Shown piece after piece: positions 46,516-56,086 of a stretch of 64,000 nt of DNA. Below the pieces are notes generated by a model. The model worked only from the letters and a program-made list of their open reading frames with translations, did no database searches and was not told the origin of the DNA. The first letter of the stretch is position 1, and each line of letters starts with the position of its first letter. This DNA is from an uncultured Paracoccaceae bacterium (GTDB lineage Bacteria; Pseudomonadota; Alphaproteobacteria; Rhodobacterales; Rhodobacteraceae): NCBI GenBank assembly GCA_937922155.1, contig CAKZVL010000084.1, positions 1 through 64,000 of the forward strand, in the 5' to 3' direction. The translations under genes and the position numbers were made by a program.

Positions 46516-48108
46516 CTAGCCCCCCAGCTTTACGTTGTCGATGCCGACGATCCGGTCGTACAGCCAGTAAAACACCAGCACCAAGGCCAGCAGGATCGTC
46601 CCCAGCGCCGCCGCCAAACCCCAATTCAGGCTGGATGAAATGTGGTACGCGATCCGGTTGGAGATAAACACACCTTTGGTCCCGCCAACAATTTCCGGCG
46701 TGATGTAATACCCAATGGCAAGGATGAACACGAGGATCGACCCCGCCCCAATCCCCGGAACCGACTGCGGGAAATAAACCCGCCAAAACGCCGTCCAGTT
46801 CGTCGCACCCAGCGATTTCGCCGCCCGTAGATACGCCGGCGGGATCGTTTTCATCACCGAATAAAGCGGCAGGATCATAAACGGCAGTAGAATATGCGTC
46901 ATCGCAATCACGGTGCCCGTCGCGTTGTTGATCAACGCAAGGCGATTGTCATCGGCCACGATACCGATCCAAACCAGCAGATCATTGATCACCCCTTGTT
47001 GTTGCAACAAAACTTTCCAAGCGGAGGTTCTGACCAAAAGCGACGTCCAGAACGGCAGCAACACAAGGATCATCAGCACATTGGCCGTGCGCATCGGCAG
47101 GTTGGCCAGCAGCCACGCCACAGGATAGCCAAGAAGGATACAAGACCCCGTAATCGCCAGCGACATCAACATCGTGCGCCAGAACAATTTCAAATAAATC
47201 TGTTCATCCTCAGGCCGCCATTCCGCCCCGTCAGGTGTTTTCTGGCGGTCGATGGAGTTGAGGAAATAACCATTGGTGAACTCTGGCGCATAGGTTTGGA
47301 TCGTCTGCCAAACCGCAGGGTCCACCCAATCCTCATCAATGTCTGCAAATTCCGCAGCCAGATCGATGGTTTCGAAATCAACCACCTGCGGCGCAAATTC
47401 GCTCATGATTTCAATGCCTTTTGGGGCATTGGTAAACTTCGGCGCTTCCTTTAGGTCCTCATAAAGGGCGAGGTAAACGCTATTCCACGGCTCTTCCTCG
47501 CGCGGATCATCGCCATCTTCACTGGCAATCGTCGCCGCAAACGCGGCATAGGCAGGTGCTGCCCGCGCGAATGTCGTGAACACGTCCGGGTGCATCTCAA
47601 ACGGCATATCCGGCGTCAGGCCCTCGGCCCCCATCAGATCCGCCCAAAACTCCGCCTCACCCCAGCGCGGATCAAGATCAATAAACTGGTCCGCGTAAAC
47701 TTCGCCAATATCATCAACGCTGCGACCCGACTTGCGGAACAGCGACGAAATCCCCGTCATCTCATAATTCAGACGACTGCCCAGCCGCGTGTGCTGCTTT
47801 TTCTCAACGGCGACCATCAAATCTTGGGTCAGTGCGTAAAAGACGTCTTCGTCAGGGGCCTGCCCAGTTTCGGCATCCCAGTTTTCAAGCGCGGCCACCG
47901 TCGTGGGGAGAACGTCAGAAACGATCTGGTTCTCAACCGAACGGAACAGCATTTGGCCAATAGGAATAATAAAGGTGAACATGATGAACACCAAAAGCGG
48001 GGCAATCAGCGCAAGCGCCCGCAGCTTTTGTCGGCGCAAGGCACGGTTCAAACTGGCCTTTAGCGGGCGCCCGTCTGCGGCCATCATGGGTCCGGTTGCG
48101 TCTGTCAT
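46516..48108 (-). CDS. PotB-like ABC permease with large soluble insertion
   Basis: 530 residues against about 285 for PotB. A first membrane helix (LALIAPLLVFIMFTFIIPIG, about residues 33-52) is followed by about 240 polar residues rich in Asp/Glu and then the usual permease core with AAKSLGATNWTAFWRVYFPQ as the EAA loop. By topology the insert should be periplasmic, where it could contact the binding protein. ATG at 48108 has GGGGA upstream. Confidence 0.87.
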   Translation of the reverse strand: MTDATGPMMAADGRPLKASLNRALRRQKLRALALIAPLLVFIMFTFIIPIGQMLFRSVENQIVSDVLPTTVAALENWDAETGQAPDEDVFYALTQDLMVAVEKKQHTRLGSRLNYEMTGISSLFRKSGRSVDDIGEVYADQFIDLDPRWGEAEFWADLMGAEGLTPDMPFEMHPDVFTTFARAAPAYAAFAATIASEDGDDPREEEPWNSVYLALYEDLKEAPKFTNAPKGIEIMSEFAPQVVDFETIDLAAEFADIDEDWVDPAVWQTIQTYAPEFTNGYFLNSIDRQKTPDGAEWRPEDEQIYLKLFWRTMLMSLAITGSCILLGYPVAWLLANLPMRTANVLMILVLLPFWTSLLVRTSAWKVLLQQQGVINDLLVWIGIVADDNRLALINNATGTVIAMTHILLPFMILPLYSVMKTIPPAYLRAAKSLGATNWTAFWRVYFPQSVPGIGAGSILVFILAIGYYITPEIVGGTKGVFISNRIAYHISSSLNWGLAAALGTILLALVLVFYWLYDRIVGIDNVKLGG

Positions 48109-48124
48109 GATATTGTCCCCGGTG

Positions 48125-48154
48125 TTGCAGGGCGACATAAGCGCCGCCCTGCAA
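48125..48154. terminator. intercistronic hairpin after the binding-protein gene
   Basis: A perfect 10-base stem TTGCAGGGCG / CGCCCTGCAA with a 10-base loop, 19 bases beyond the stop of the binding-protein gene and before the permease gene. It has no T-run, so it is better seen as an mRNA-stabilising or partial-termination hairpin that keeps binding-protein levels above permease levels. Confidence 0.65.
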
Positions 48155-48172
48155 AGCATTGTTTAGATTAGC

Positions 48173-49279
48173 TTACTGCGCCAACCACGCCTGGAATTTT
48201 GCATCCAGATCGTCGCGGTAATCCGCCCACCATTCATAGTTGTAAAGGAAGGTGTTCTTAGCGTTCTCTGGATCGGTTGGCATGTGCTGCGCCATATCAA
48301 TACCCAGCGTTGCGTGCTGACCAACCAAGGGGGCAGACGACGCACGCGCCGGACCGTATGAGATATACTTGGCCTGATCGGCAAGACGCTGCGTGTCTGT
48401 TGCGAAACGAACGTAGTCAAGCGCACGCGCTTCACGCTCTGGGCTTAGGCCCGCTGGGATGATCCAACCGTCAAGGTCAAACACCTGCGCATCCCAAAGC
48501 ATGGCAACAGGTTGCTTTTGCTCTTCGATCAGCGCGAACAGACGACCGTTATAGGTTGTGCCCATTACGACTTCGCCATCGGCCAACAGCTGCGGTGTAT
48601 CCGCACCCGCAGACCACCAAACAACGTTGTCCTTGATCGTATCAAGCTTTGCAAATGCCTGCGCCTGGCCTTCGTCTGTTTCCAGAACGTCATAGACGTC
48701 TTCCTTGGCAACGCCATCACATAGCAACGCCCATTCCATGTTGTTGATCGGGCGACGCTCTAGCGACCGCATGCCGGGATAGGCTTCTAGGTCGAACATT
48801 GCGCAGATAGATGTCGGCGGCGTGTCACCAACCAAATCGGTGCGATAGCCAGCTGTTGTTGAATAAACGATCTGCGGGATAAAGCAGTCGGAAACCAACA
48901 GGTCGCCGAAATCTTCAGACGCGGTTGAACCATCGTCACCCGGTGCCAGCTGTTCGTCAGCATCAATCTCCAGCGCAAGGCCTTCGTCGCACAGACGGAT
49001 CGCATCAGATGCAACCACATCAACCACGTCCCACGTGACGTTGCCCGCTTCGTTCATCGCGCGCAGCTTGGCCACCGCCTCAGCAGAGCTTTCATCGTTG
49101 ATGATCGTCACACCTGTCATTTCCGCATAGGGGTCATGATAGGCCGCTTGCTGTGACGCAGAATAGGCACCGCCCCAGCTGACGATTGTCATTTCAGATG
49201 CCATGTGGCCATCCGCAAAGGCCGTGACAGATGTCATGGACAAGGCTGTCGTTGCCATTAGTGTTTTGGTGAGTTTCAT
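48173..49279 (-). CDS. PotD-like periplasmic substrate-binding protein
   Basis: 368 residues. A signal peptide (MKLTKTLMATTALSMTSVTA, cleavage near FADG) precedes the spermidine/putrescine-binding fold: MTIVSWGGAYSASQQAAYHDPYAE, WDVVDVVASDA and IISAGLSP-like later blocks. Such proteins bind polyamines, opines or betaine-like compounds; the ligand here is inferred from neighbours to be an N-methylated compound. Gene order is ATPase, binding protein, permease, permease, all minus strand. Confidence 0.9.
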   Translation of the reverse strand: MKLTKTLMATTALSMTSVTAFADGHMASEMTIVSWGGAYSASQQAAYHDPYAEMTGVTIINDESSAEAVAKLRAMNEAGNVTWDVVDVVASDAIRLCDEGLALEIDADEQLAPGDDGSTASEDFGDLLVSDCFIPQIVYSTTAGYRTDLVGDTPPTSICAMFDLEAYPGMRSLERRPINNMEWALLCDGVAKEDVYDVLETDEGQAQAFAKLDTIKDNVVWWSAGADTPQLLADGEVVMGTTYNGRLFALIEEQKQPVAMLWDAQVFDLDGWIIPAGLSPEREARALDYVRFATDTQRLADQAKYISYGPARASSAPLVGQHATLGIDMAQHMPTDPENAKNTFLYNYEWWADYRDDLDAKFQAWLAQ

Positions 49280-49323
49280 TAAAGTCTCCCGTTTTTGTTA
49301 CCCGGTTTGGTATTTGATAGGGC

Positions 49324-49342
49324 GACGCACCGGGCGTGCGTC
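49324..49342. terminator. hairpin between ATPase and binding-protein genes
   Basis: GACGCAC-CGGGC-GTGCGTC, a 7-base stem in the 76-base gap between the ATPase stop (49356) and the binding-protein start (49279). No T-run is present, so it is a possible pause or processing site only. Confidence 0.45.
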
Positions 49343-49355
49343 CACCCAATTCGCA

Positions 49356-50453
49356 TCAGGCGTCCAGCGCCCGGCAATCCTGCGCAAGCCAGCCAATTTC
49401 GATCATCTCGCCCGGTTTCAGGCGGGTTTGATCCGGCGCGTTGCGCGATTTAATGACAAAGTCGTCGGTGCCTGCTACGCGCAGACGCGTGCGGAATATA
49501 TCGCCCATATAAATGAACTCCAACACCTCTGCCTTCAGGGTGTGGGCATCCGCACTCAGGCGCGATTTGTCATATTCCACCCGCTCAGGTCGGATCGACA
49601 CTTTGGTCCGCTCTCCGACGGTGTGGACGTTCACAGGGATCGCATCAATAATGTCGCCACTGTCCAACTTTACGATGCAGGTCTCACCCTTAATGTCTTG
49701 AACAACACCTTCCAACGTGTTGTTTTCGCCAATAAATTGCGCAACAAAACTGTTCTGCGGCTTTTCATACAACTCATCCGGCGGGGCCAGCTGTTGGATA
49801 CGGCCATCATCAAAAACAGCGACGCGGTCCGACATTGTCAGCGCCTCGGTCTGGTCGTGGGTGACGTAAACCACGGTGATCCCCAGATCATGGGCCAACT
49901 TTGTAATCTCAAACTGCAAGGTTTCGCGCAATTGCTTGTCCAGCGCGCCCAGTGGTTCGTCCATCAACACCAGTTCCGGTTCAAACACCAACGCACGCGC
50001 CAAGGCGATCCGTTGTTGTTGACCGCCAGACAATTGCGCCGGACGCCGCCCGCCAAAATCGCCCATTTGCACCATATCAAGCGCGCGTTTTACCTTTTCC
50101 TGCCGGTCAGATTTGCCCATGTTGCGTACTTCCAACGGAAACGACAGATTTTCAGCCACCGTCATATGGGGAAACAGCGCATAGTTTTGAAACACCATGC
50201 CAATGCCCCGCTTGTGCGGTGGGATGTTGTTGATCGGCTGCCCATCAAGGCGAATATCGCCATGGGTCGCGGTCTCAAACCCGGCCAGCATCATCAAACA
50301 AGTCGTCTTGCCCGAACCTGACGGCCCCAGCATTGTCAGAAACTCGCCCTTGGGCATGGATAGGTTCAGGTCTTTCACGACGAGGACTTCACCGTCGTAG
50401 CTTTTTTGCACTCGATCAAACTCGACAAATGCAGTGTCGGTCGCTTTGGTCAT
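49356..50453 (-). CDS. PotA-like ABC transporter ATPase
   Basis: 365 residues. Walker A GPSGSGKTT near residue 43, Q-loop FQNYALFPH, signature LSGGQQQR, Walker B LVLMDEPLGALD and a C-terminal TOBE domain (after residue 270). First gene of the transporter set; 131 bases separate it from the racemase-like gene upstream, so the transporter could be part of the same long operon or have its own promoter there. Confidence 0.92.
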   Translation of the reverse strand: MTKATDTAFVEFDRVQKSYDGEVLVVKDLNLSMPKGEFLTMLGPSGSGKTTCLMMLAGFETATHGDIRLDGQPINNIPPHKRGIGMVFQNYALFPHMTVAENLSFPLEVRNMGKSDRQEKVKRALDMVQMGDFGGRRPAQLSGGQQQRIALARALVFEPELVLMDEPLGALDKQLRETLQFEITKLAHDLGITVVYVTHDQTEALTMSDRVAVFDDGRIQQLAPPDELYEKPQNSFVAQFIGENNTLEGVVQDIKGETCIVKLDSGDIIDAIPVNVHTVGERTKVSIRPERVEYDKSRLSADAHTLKAEVLEFIYMGDIFRTRLRVAGTDDFVIKSRNAPDQTRLKPGEMIEIGWLAQDCRALDA

Positions 50454-50584
50454 TCATCCCCCTGTCGGACGCGATCAGGTGATCTGATCTGCGCTCGAAC
50501 GTGTTCGGCTTGTGATAATGACGAACTCACAGCGGAGCGCAAGCGTAACCATAGGTCGCAGGTAGAATGTCGCACAAATCTTTG

Positions 50585-51292
50585 TCAGTCCGCTATCAAG
50601 TGCTTCATGTGCCAGCACAAAACAGAATTACTGGACACCACAGACCGCCCCGTTGCCGCGCCGATGGCCGCACGCGCCCCAACCGTGCGCAGGTTGGTGC
50701 AGCTCAAGAACAAGGCATCGACGTCCTCGCTTTCGCACAGATCAATCCCAGCTTGAACAATGGATGTCTCACTAATCCTCGCCACAGCTGCCTCTTTCGC
50801 GATGTTAAAGGACCCAAAAACAGGCGTTTCGATCCCAGCGTCGGACAAAGCGCGGCGCAGCCCCTCGTTCACGTCCGCCACATACGGCGACAAAAGGGCC
50901 AATCGCTTGACGCCATGCGCATGGCACCACGCAATCGTTGCGCTCAGCGGATCCGTGACGTGCCGCGCATCCACGCCGCCCTTCACCAGATCACGCACGC
51001 GATTGGCACCTACAACTGATGTCCCCGACGTGCAGCCATATGCGACAACATCAAACGCACAGCCACGCGGCAAAAGCCCCGCAGCGTTGGGTAGATCAAG
51101 CTCCATCTGCGCAAGGCTATCGGTGGTCACATCCAACCCACTTGGGATTCGGCTGACATAAATTGTGCTCTCTAAATCTCTGAATTCATTACAAACTTCA
51201 CCCTCCAACGTCTCATCAGCTTGCAGAACAATCAACCCAAGGCGCGGGATGACATCAAACGCATCACTTAAGGAATACTCATAGGTTTTCAT
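50585..51292 (-). CDS. Asp/Glu-racemase / maleate-isomerase-like enzyme
   Basis: 235 residues. Two catalytic-type cysteines appear in the expected places: YGCTSGTSVVG in the first half and FLSCTNLRT in the second, as in maleate isomerase, arylmalonate decarboxylase and the ectoine-catabolic EutA. It overlaps the M24 gene by four bases. The role in the pathway is not known; racemisation or isomerisation of an acidic intermediate is likely. Confidence 0.82.
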   Translation of the reverse strand: MKTYEYSLSDAFDVIPRLGLIVLQADETLEGEVCNEFRDLESTIYVSRIPSGLDVTTDSLAQMELDLPNAAGLLPRGCAFDVVAYGCTSGTSVVGANRVRDLVKGGVDARHVTDPLSATIAWCHAHGVKRLALLSPYVADVNEGLRRALSDAGIETPVFGSFNIAKEAAVARISETSIVQAGIDLCESEDVDALFLSCTNLRTVGARAAIGAATGRSVVSSNSVLCWHMKHLIAD

Positions 51293-52434
51293 GCGATCAC
51301 CGGTATCTGCGACACGCTCGCGGCGCTTAACATCGTGGCCCCTTCCTGTGTGATCACGATATTCTCCTCATGCACCATCAATTTTGCCCCAATCGCCTTG
51401 GCCGGTTCCAGCGTCAGCACCATTCCCGGTTTCAACTCTGTCTGGTCAGTCGGGATAAGCGACGGCCATTCGGTGAGCGACAGCCCCAAACCATGCCCCA
51501 ATCGGCCCGCATCGGTATCCCCCACGACCTTGGCCATCGCATGATACAAATCCGCCGCGGTCGCCCCCGGCTTAGCCGCTTCAAATCCGGCTTGTGTCGC
51601 GTCGACCAGCGCCGCATGGGTATCCGCGACATCGCCGCTTGCAGCGCCATAGGCCCAATTGCGGTTGAAGTCGCAAAAATAGCCATCCCAGACAAGGCCT
51701 GTGTCCAACATCAACACATCCCCTGGCGTTAACGCGCGATCATGCGCTGGCGAAATAACATCGCCATACCCCCCCTGTTCCCCCGCACCAGCCAGATAGG
51801 GAACCCAATCCGCGCCCTCATCAAGGCACAGCGCCTGAAACTGGCGAAAAATCGCGCTCAAGGCCATGCTTGCAGGCGCGATCTCAGGTACACGGGCAAA
51901 GGCGCGACCGGCAATCGCGCAAGCATGGGCGATCTTTTCAATCTCAGCCTCAGATTTGATCATCCGCAGAGCCGCAATGATGCCCGCATCCCCCTGAACC
52001 GACAGCGACGGCAGACCCGCTTTCAATCGCTCAAAATCTGCCAAAGGCATGCGCAAATGGCTTTCCGCACCGGATGGCACGCCAATCGCGCCACCCTTTG
52101 GCACGACCTCGGCCAAGGCATCCTGCAACAGCGACACGCCTTCATCCTTCGGCTGCGGTGATGCCCATGTGCGGATGTCGCTGACCCACGTCTGCCCCAT
52201 TAATGCAGCACCAATCGCTGGAATAACCGCAATCGGCGCCCCACTTGCCGGGACGATCAAAAACCATGGCCGCGATGGGCTTTCCCAGAACCGCGTCAGA
52301 AACCCTGTGAAATAATAGACCTCCTGCGCGGTCGTCAGCAAAAGGGCGTCAATCCCCGCCTCTGCCATCATCGCCTGCGCGGCTGTGGTCCGCGACAAAA
52401 ACTCCGCCTTCGCAAATCCGCGCGGCGGCATCAT
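51289..52434 (-). CDS. M24-family metallopeptidase-like hydrolase (ectoine-hydrolase/Xaa-Pro type)
   Basis: 381 residues: creatinase N-terminal domain (TTAQEVYYFTGF) and a pita-bread C-terminal domain. All five metal ligands are visible in order: Asp in MLDTGLVWDG, Asp in CDFNRNW, His in GHGLGLSL, Glu in LTLEPA and Glu in VHEENIVI. So it is of the metal-dependent type, as aminopeptidase P or DoeA ectoine hydrolase, not the metal-free creatinase. It cleaves an amide or imino bond of an unknown small molecule. It overlaps both neighbours by four bases. Confidence 0.87.
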   Translation of the reverse strand: MMPPRGFAKAEFLSRTTAAQAMMAEAGIDALLLTTAQEVYYFTGFLTRFWESPSRPWFLIVPASGAPIAVIPAIGAALMGQTWVSDIRTWASPQPKDEGVSLLQDALAEVVPKGGAIGVPSGAESHLRMPLADFERLKAGLPSLSVQGDAGIIAALRMIKSEAEIEKIAHACAIAGRAFARVPEIAPASMALSAIFRQFQALCLDEGADWVPYLAGAGEQGGYGDVISPAHDRALTPGDVLMLDTGLVWDGYFCDFNRNWAYGAASGDVADTHAALVDATQAGFEAAKPGATAADLYHAMAKVVGDTDAGRLGHGLGLSLTEWPSLIPTDQTELKPGMVLTLEPAKAIGAKLMVHEENIVITQEGATMLSAASVSQIPVIA

Positions 52435-53471
52435 GCAGGCCCCTCTGACAAAAACGTCAAAACCCGCGCATCATTCCCGATGTCGAAACGCGCACGAGCC
52501 TGCGCCATCATCGCCAGCGCGACCCCCGCCCCGCCAGAGGGGGAGGTTTCAAGCCCCGAGGCAGCAAGCGCAGGCAGTTCCGAACTGACAGCCGCATCCG
52601 AAAGGGTCACAAAATCATCCGCATCCCGCGCCAATCCGTTCAGCGCAATCAACGAGGGTTCTTTGCAATCCAGCCGGCCCATAACGCTGTCAGGCCCATC
52701 AGCCACCACTGCGCGCCCTGCCACAATGCTCGCCTGTAAAGCCGGGGCGTTTTCGGGTTCCACCACAATAATGCGCGGCGCATCCCCATAAGCGCCCCGC
52801 AGATAGGCCGCCATCGCCGCCGCCATCCCGCCAACGCCAGCTTGCAAAATGATATGGGTCGGCACCGCAGGACACTGCGCCACGGCCTCTGCCGCCATAT
52901 GGGTGTAACCTTCCATCAAAAGATGCGGCAAATCGATGTACCCATCCCAAGAACTGTCCGACAATAACGTCAGCCCATCCTGCGCGGCCCCCGTTTGCGC
53001 CGCCGCCATCGCGCTCGCATAATCCGGGCCCGCGCGGCGCACCTCTGCCCCAAGGGACACTAACCGCTGGGCAAAGCTTTCGGGCACCGTATCGGCCAAA
53101 CAAATGATCGCAGCAGCGCCAAACACCTTGGCCCCCGCCGCCACCGACAACCCATGATTCCCCGCAGACGCGGTGATATAGGTTTCACCCTGCAATGTCG
53201 TCGCATCTGGCGCGTCTGACCGCTCCGCCGCATGGCGGGCGATGACATAGGCGGCGCCAAGGGCCTTAAAACTGCCCAGACCCATCCGCGACCGCTCATC
53301 CTTGACCCACAGCGTGGCAGACCCTGCAAGCCCCTCCACAACCGTCAATGGGGTTTCCTTGGCGACCGGGCAATGCGTCAACAGCTTTGCCACCCGCCCC
53401 GCCGCGATTGATGGATAGGGCGCATTCGCCAACTTGGCACCAGCGCGGTGACTATTTGCAATGGTTTTCAT
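52431..53471 (-). CDS. PLP-dependent lyase, diaminopropionate-ammonia-lyase/threonine-dehydratase-like
   Basis: 346 residues of fold type II. The PLP lysine is K69 in LGSFKALG, within WVKDERSRMGLGSFKALG, which is the diaminopropionate-ammonia-lyase pattern; ASAGNHGLSVA and a glycine-rich phosphate loop follow (QAGVGGMAAAMA). It probably eliminates ammonia or an amine from a beta-substituted amino acid. ATG at 53471 has GAGG eight bases upstream. It begins 10 bases after the stop of the DMGDH-like gene. Confidence 0.85.
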   Translation of the reverse strand: MKTIANSHRAGAKLANAPYPSIAAGRVAKLLTHCPVAKETPLTVVEGLAGSATLWVKDERSRMGLGSFKALGAAYVIARHAAERSDAPDATTLQGETYITASAGNHGLSVAAGAKVFGAAAIICLADTVPESFAQRLVSLGAEVRRAGPDYASAMAAAQTGAAQDGLTLLSDSSWDGYIDLPHLLMEGYTHMAAEAVAQCPAVPTHIILQAGVGGMAAAMAAYLRGAYGDAPRIIVVEPENAPALQASIVAGRAVVADGPDSVMGRLDCKEPSLIALNGLARDADDFVTLSDAAVSSELPALAASGLETSPSGGAGVALAMMAQARARFDIGNDARVLTFLSEGPA

Positions 53472-53481
53472 CACTTCAACC

Positions 53482-55917
53482 TCATCCTCGCAACAGCGCA
53501 AATTCAGGATCATAGGGGCATGCGGGTATAACCTCCGCCGCAACCAGATCACCGCATAGATCAAGCATCATCTTGCTCCCAACCTCCGCATGGCTCGGCT
53601 TCACAAACGCATAGGCAAGGTTCATCCCCACCCTGTGCCCATAATCGCCAGACGAAATCGTCCCGACCACAACGTCCCCATCCATCAATGACCCGCCACC
53701 ATGGGCAGGCGCGGTCTTGCTGGCGATGTTCAGCGTGACAAGCTTTACATTAGGCCCGGCAGCGTGACGCTTCACCAAGGCATCCTTGCCAAGGAAATCA
53801 CCCTTGTCGAGTTTCACAAACCGCTCCAACCCTGTCTCAAACGGGTCAAACTCGGTCAGCAGATCGGCTTTCCAATGCAAAAACCCTTTTTCCATGCGCA
53901 TCGCCTCAACCGCGCGCGCACCGAACAGGCCCAAGCCATGCTCCTTGCCCGCCTCTTGCAACGCCAACCAAGCGGCATAAAGCGACGGTGTCGGCACGTG
54001 AATTTCATACGCCAATTCCCCGGAAAAGCTGACGGCCATCACAACCGCAGGCGCATATCCGATAAAGCATTCGCGCACCGACAGCCAAGGGAACGCGCCC
54101 TTAGACCAATCCCCGCGCGCGCAGCCGGACAGCACATCGCGCGCCTTTGGCCCGGCCAGCACAAGGATCGTGTGTTCTGCCGTGATCGTGCGCAATTGCA
54201 CGTCCTCATCTTCGTTCAAATGCTGCTGCAGCCAATCCATATCATGGTACTCACTGGCCGCTGCCGACCCGTACCAAACCCGTTCAGGCCCGCGATCAGA
54301 CGCGGGAAGATTGGCGATCGTCGCCTCCCCCTTGATCATGCCGTGATGGTTCAGCAAATACCCCAGCCCGACGCGCCCGTCGCGTTTGGTGACATTGCCG
54401 CAGAACATACGATCCAAGAACGCATGGCGATCAGCACCCGTGATTTCGATGCGGTTAAACCCGTTGACTTCGCACAGGCTGGCATTCTCTTGCACGTTCT
54501 TGATCTCAGCCGCGACCACGTCGAACGTCTCATCAAAATTAAAACTTAGCGTGGGGTGAAAATCCGGGGTCGGTTTGAAATAGTCCACACGCTCCCACCC
54601 ATTCACAACGGTGAATTCAGCCCCCGCTGCCGCGAGGATCGGCGTTAGCGGCGTTGTCTTGGCATTGCGCCCCGCAGGGCGGTGTTCGTGTGGGAAATGA
54701 AAGCGAAATTCGTTCTGATAATCCTCAATCGCCTTCAACGACGTCAACTCCACATTGGCGTGTCCGGTAAATCGGCGTGGGTCAATGCACCATGTGTCAT
54801 AACATGCCTCACCATGCACAATTTGCTGCGCCAATAGCCAACCGTGCCCGCCGCCCTCACCCAATCCGGCCCGCAAGCCAATGATGCAAAACGCATTGCG
54901 CTTGCCCGGGATCGGTCCGACCAAGGGCGCGCCGTCGATGGTATAGGTGATCGGCCCGTTAACGATGTTCTTGATGCCCACTTCCGTCAGCGCTGGCATC
55001 CGCTCAAACGCACCTTCCAGCACGTCCATCACACGATCCAAATCATCCGGGCACAGCGCATTCACAAAATCCGGGTCAATCCCGTCCATGCCCCATGTTT
55101 TGCAATCTTGTTCATAAAAACCAATCAGCAAGCCACCCTTTTCTTGGCGACAATAATAATCGCTGATCGGGCAACGCAGCAGCGGCATCCGATGACCCGC
55201 GTCGGCAATGGCGGGAATATCTTCGGTGACGAAATACTGATGCTCCATCGACGCGACAGGATGATGCACTCCCATCATCGCGCCAACCTCGTTCACCCGG
55301 TACCCACCTGCGTTCACCACGACATCACAATCAATATCGCCGTGTTCTGTATGCACGGTCCATGTGTCGTCCTTATGCTGGGTCAAGCCCGTCACAGGCG
55401 TGTTGCGATAGACCTCAGCCCCCGCCTTGCGGGCGCGGCGCGCCAACGCTTGGCACAAGGACGCGGGATCAATATCCCCATCATTGCCATCCCAAAGCCC
55501 GCCAAGCAGGTTATCCGTTGAAATCAGCGGATGGCGGCGCGCGCATTCTTCTGCGTCCAGCACCTCAAACTCTACATCCATCCCACGCGCCATCGACGCA
55601 AAATGGCGATAGCCCTGCATCTGCGCCTCTGTATTGGCAAGGCGGATACCGCCATCCCCATGACGATAGCTCACGGGATAATCAGCATCATCGCGCAGCT
55701 CTTTATATAGGTTGATGGAATGGGTCTTTAGGCCAACCATCGTCTGGTTCATGCCAAAGTTCGTGACCTGCGCCGCCGAATGCCACGTCGTGCCAGAGGT
55801 CAATTCATTGCGTTCCACCAGAACAACATCGCTCCAACCCTCTTTCGTCAAATGATAAAGCGTGGAACATCCAGCAATGCCACCCCCGATGACGACGGCC
55901 CTCGTTCTGGTTTTCAT
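53482..55917 (-). CDS. FAD-dependent N-demethylase with GcvT domain (dimethylglycine/sarcosine dehydrogenase family)
   Basis: 811 residues. The FAD N-terminus is AVVIGGGIAGCSTLYHL with the covalent FAD histidine H46 in SGTTWHSAAQ. The second half (from about residue 430) is an aminomethyltransferase (GcvT) domain, where the methylene group is passed to tetrahydrofolate (SFSGELAYEIHVP, then GARAVEAMRMEKGF). It therefore removes an N-methyl group from a secondary or tertiary amine in a coupled way. Likely first gene of a minus-strand operon with the PLP, M24 and racemase-like genes. Exact substrate unknown. Confidence 0.92.
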   Translation of the reverse strand: MKTRTRAVVIGGGIAGCSTLYHLTKEGWSDVVLVERNELTSGTTWHSAAQVTNFGMNQTMVGLKTHSINLYKELRDDADYPVSYRHGDGGIRLANTEAQMQGYRHFASMARGMDVEFEVLDAEECARRHPLISTDNLLGGLWDGNDGDIDPASLCQALARRARKAGAEVYRNTPVTGLTQHKDDTWTVHTEHGDIDCDVVVNAGGYRVNEVGAMMGVHHPVASMEHQYFVTEDIPAIADAGHRMPLLRCPISDYYCRQEKGGLLIGFYEQDCKTWGMDGIDPDFVNALCPDDLDRVMDVLEGAFERMPALTEVGIKNIVNGPITYTIDGAPLVGPIPGKRNAFCIIGLRAGLGEGGGHGWLLAQQIVHGEACYDTWCIDPRRFTGHANVELTSLKAIEDYQNEFRFHFPHEHRPAGRNAKTTPLTPILAAAGAEFTVVNGWERVDYFKPTPDFHPTLSFNFDETFDVVAAEIKNVQENASLCEVNGFNRIEITGADRHAFLDRMFCGNVTKRDGRVGLGYLLNHHGMIKGEATIANLPASDRGPERVWYGSAAASEYHDMDWLQQHLNEDEDVQLRTITAEHTILVLAGPKARDVLSGCARGDWSKGAFPWLSVRECFIGYAPAVVMAVSFSGELAYEIHVPTPSLYAAWLALQEAGKEHGLGLFGARAVEAMRMEKGFLHWKADLLTEFDPFETGLERFVKLDKGDFLGKDALVKRHAAGPNVKLVTLNIASKTAPAHGGGSLMDGDVVVGTISSGDYGHRVGMNLAYAFVKPSHAEVGSKMMLDLCGDLVAAEVIPACPYDPEFALLRG

Positions 55918-55975
55918 TTGTGCCCCTTCCAAAAAGTTGTCTTGTTTTTTCTGACGTAAACAGGACCAATGGGGC

Positions 55976-56033
55976 AAGAACATATGTCGTGAAATTCGCT
56001 TTATTGGCGTTAATCCATGAAAATAATGTTCTT
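55976..56033. promoter_or_regulatory. widely spaced inverted repeat in the DMGDH-like/MttB divergent promoter
   Basis: AAGAACAT (55976-55983) and ATGTTCTT (56026-56033) form a perfect 8-base inverted repeat, centres about 50 bases apart (close to five helical turns), in the 169-base gap between the two divergent starts. A looping operator is possible; chance remains possible too. Confidence 0.4.
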
Positions 56034-56086
56034 TTTGTCATTAAGGCCGAAATCCAACGTCGGCATTCCAAAAGTAAGGCCAAAGA

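Noticed and set aside
45283-50453. Plain spermidine/putrescine transporter (potABCD) naming
   Set aside because: Family placement is good but the neighbours point to another substrate and both permeases have unusual added regions, so the pot symbols would overstate.
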